Assembly (NCBI RefSeq): GCF_964340395.1
Contig: NC_135564.1
Span: forward strand, 6,318,861 to 6,382,860
Length of the DNA stretch: 64,000 bases
DNA from: Glandiceps talaboti
Lineage: Eukaryota; Hemichordata; Enteropneusta; Spengelidae
Direction of reading: 5' to 3'
The translations under genes and the position numbers were made by a program. The notes under the pieces are model-generated. The model was not told the DNA's origin and ran no database searches. It saw nothing but the letters and a program-made list of their open reading frames with translations. Within the stretch, counting starts at the first letter, position 1, and every line of letters starts with the position of its first letter. Below, piece by piece: positions 63,365 through 64,000 of this stretch.

Positions 63365-64000
63365 AGGGTACACATTCAAGCATTAAAGGAGGAGTCTGGG
63401 AATTCAAGCAGTGTAGTTTTGTCACTTAGTGTCAATAAAATATACACACACTGGCGCCTATGAAGGATACAAGCTATCACTCATAACCAAAATATGACTT
63501 TAACATTTGCTGATAACACTTTTGGGAATATAGGAGTCTATATTGAAGGTACAACATATGTGATACCATGTATTGATTTCCACACTTCTCTACTGCATTT
63601 CATAAAACATCCAAATCATTTATCATCTATTATTCAGAGGGTTCTATACTTGCTATAATTTTACAGGTACAGTATTTTCAAACAGATTTATTACTGGCCA
63701 TGTTTTCTCTTGTACATTCAAGTATATTTTATAGTCACTTGTTTCTTTTCATGAATGGATTACTGTATGTAACGTATTTGGTCTTTTGTTTGGTTGTTTC
63801 TTGTTTTCCAAGGAACAATATGCCTGTTTTTTTTTTCTTTTTAACATTCACATAATGTAAGGCAGCATTGTCTAGACGATGGCATAATCACAAAGAATAC
63901 ATAGTCACACACGGCTAATTGTCACATATCACTCTCTTCCTATACACTCTTAACCTTACTTTAATAAGAAATATTTTTAGCTCTCTCCACCCTCATGAAT
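63365..64000. other. Unique AT-rich DNA at window end
   Basis: Nothing recognised. Confidence 0.4.

Noticed and set aside
1-64000. Bacterial-style genes or operons
   Set aside because: No long ORFs with ribosome-binding sites, very low coding density, and animal-type repeats throughout.

Overview
This window looks like nuclear DNA from an animal. It is AT-rich (about two-thirds A+T by eye, not counted) and has no run of long ORFs, no operons and no ribosome-binding-site pattern. It carries animal-type microsatellites, minisatellites, short inverted-repeat transposons and splice-like signals. The many ACATGTAC-type words, a hAT-like short element and a degenerate THAP-type zinc-finger exon fit a marine invertebrate (mollusc, lancelet or hemichordate type), but the sequence does not fix the taxon. 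I found no complete protein-coding gene. Most of the window is best read as intergenic or long-intron DNA.

Layout. 1-8 kb: unique DNA with one terminal-inverted-repeat element (2.5-2.9 kb) and a long CT tract (3.37-3.56 kb). 8-10.6 kb: a candidate spliced non-coding exon and the longest ORF outside repeats (143 codons, unrecognised). 19.2-19.5 kb: a CpG-rich patch with a 35-codon ORF. 22.4-23.1 kb: the only recognisable protein homology, a frameshifted THAP-domain start on the minus strand with ETS- and YY1-like motifs just upstream. 24-26.7 kb, 41.2-45.5 kb and 52.8-54 kb: copies of one dispersed family (called F here) that carries a ~140-bp imperfect hairpin at one end. 27.65-27.95 kb: a terminal-inverted-repeat element. 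30.8-31.4 kb: a 52-bp minisatellite. 37.7-38.1 and 47.3-47.7 kb: a second dispersed pair (family C), one copy interrupted by a (CA)n tract. 45.0-45.2 kb: a short hAT-like element with perfect 15-bp termini and an imperfect 8-bp target duplication. 50.0-52.3 kb: three tandem arrays in a row. 61.1-63.4 kb: a 2.3-kb array of a 20-bp unit.

None of the mobile elements has a transposase, so all would be non-autonomous. A recurring theme is tandem duplication at many scales (20, 23, 30, 35/38, 49, 52, 66, ~118, 137, 157, ~200 and ~210 bp), from nearly identical to barely recognisable. Everything here was read by eye. Copy numbers and boundaries are approximate, and no database comparison was possible.
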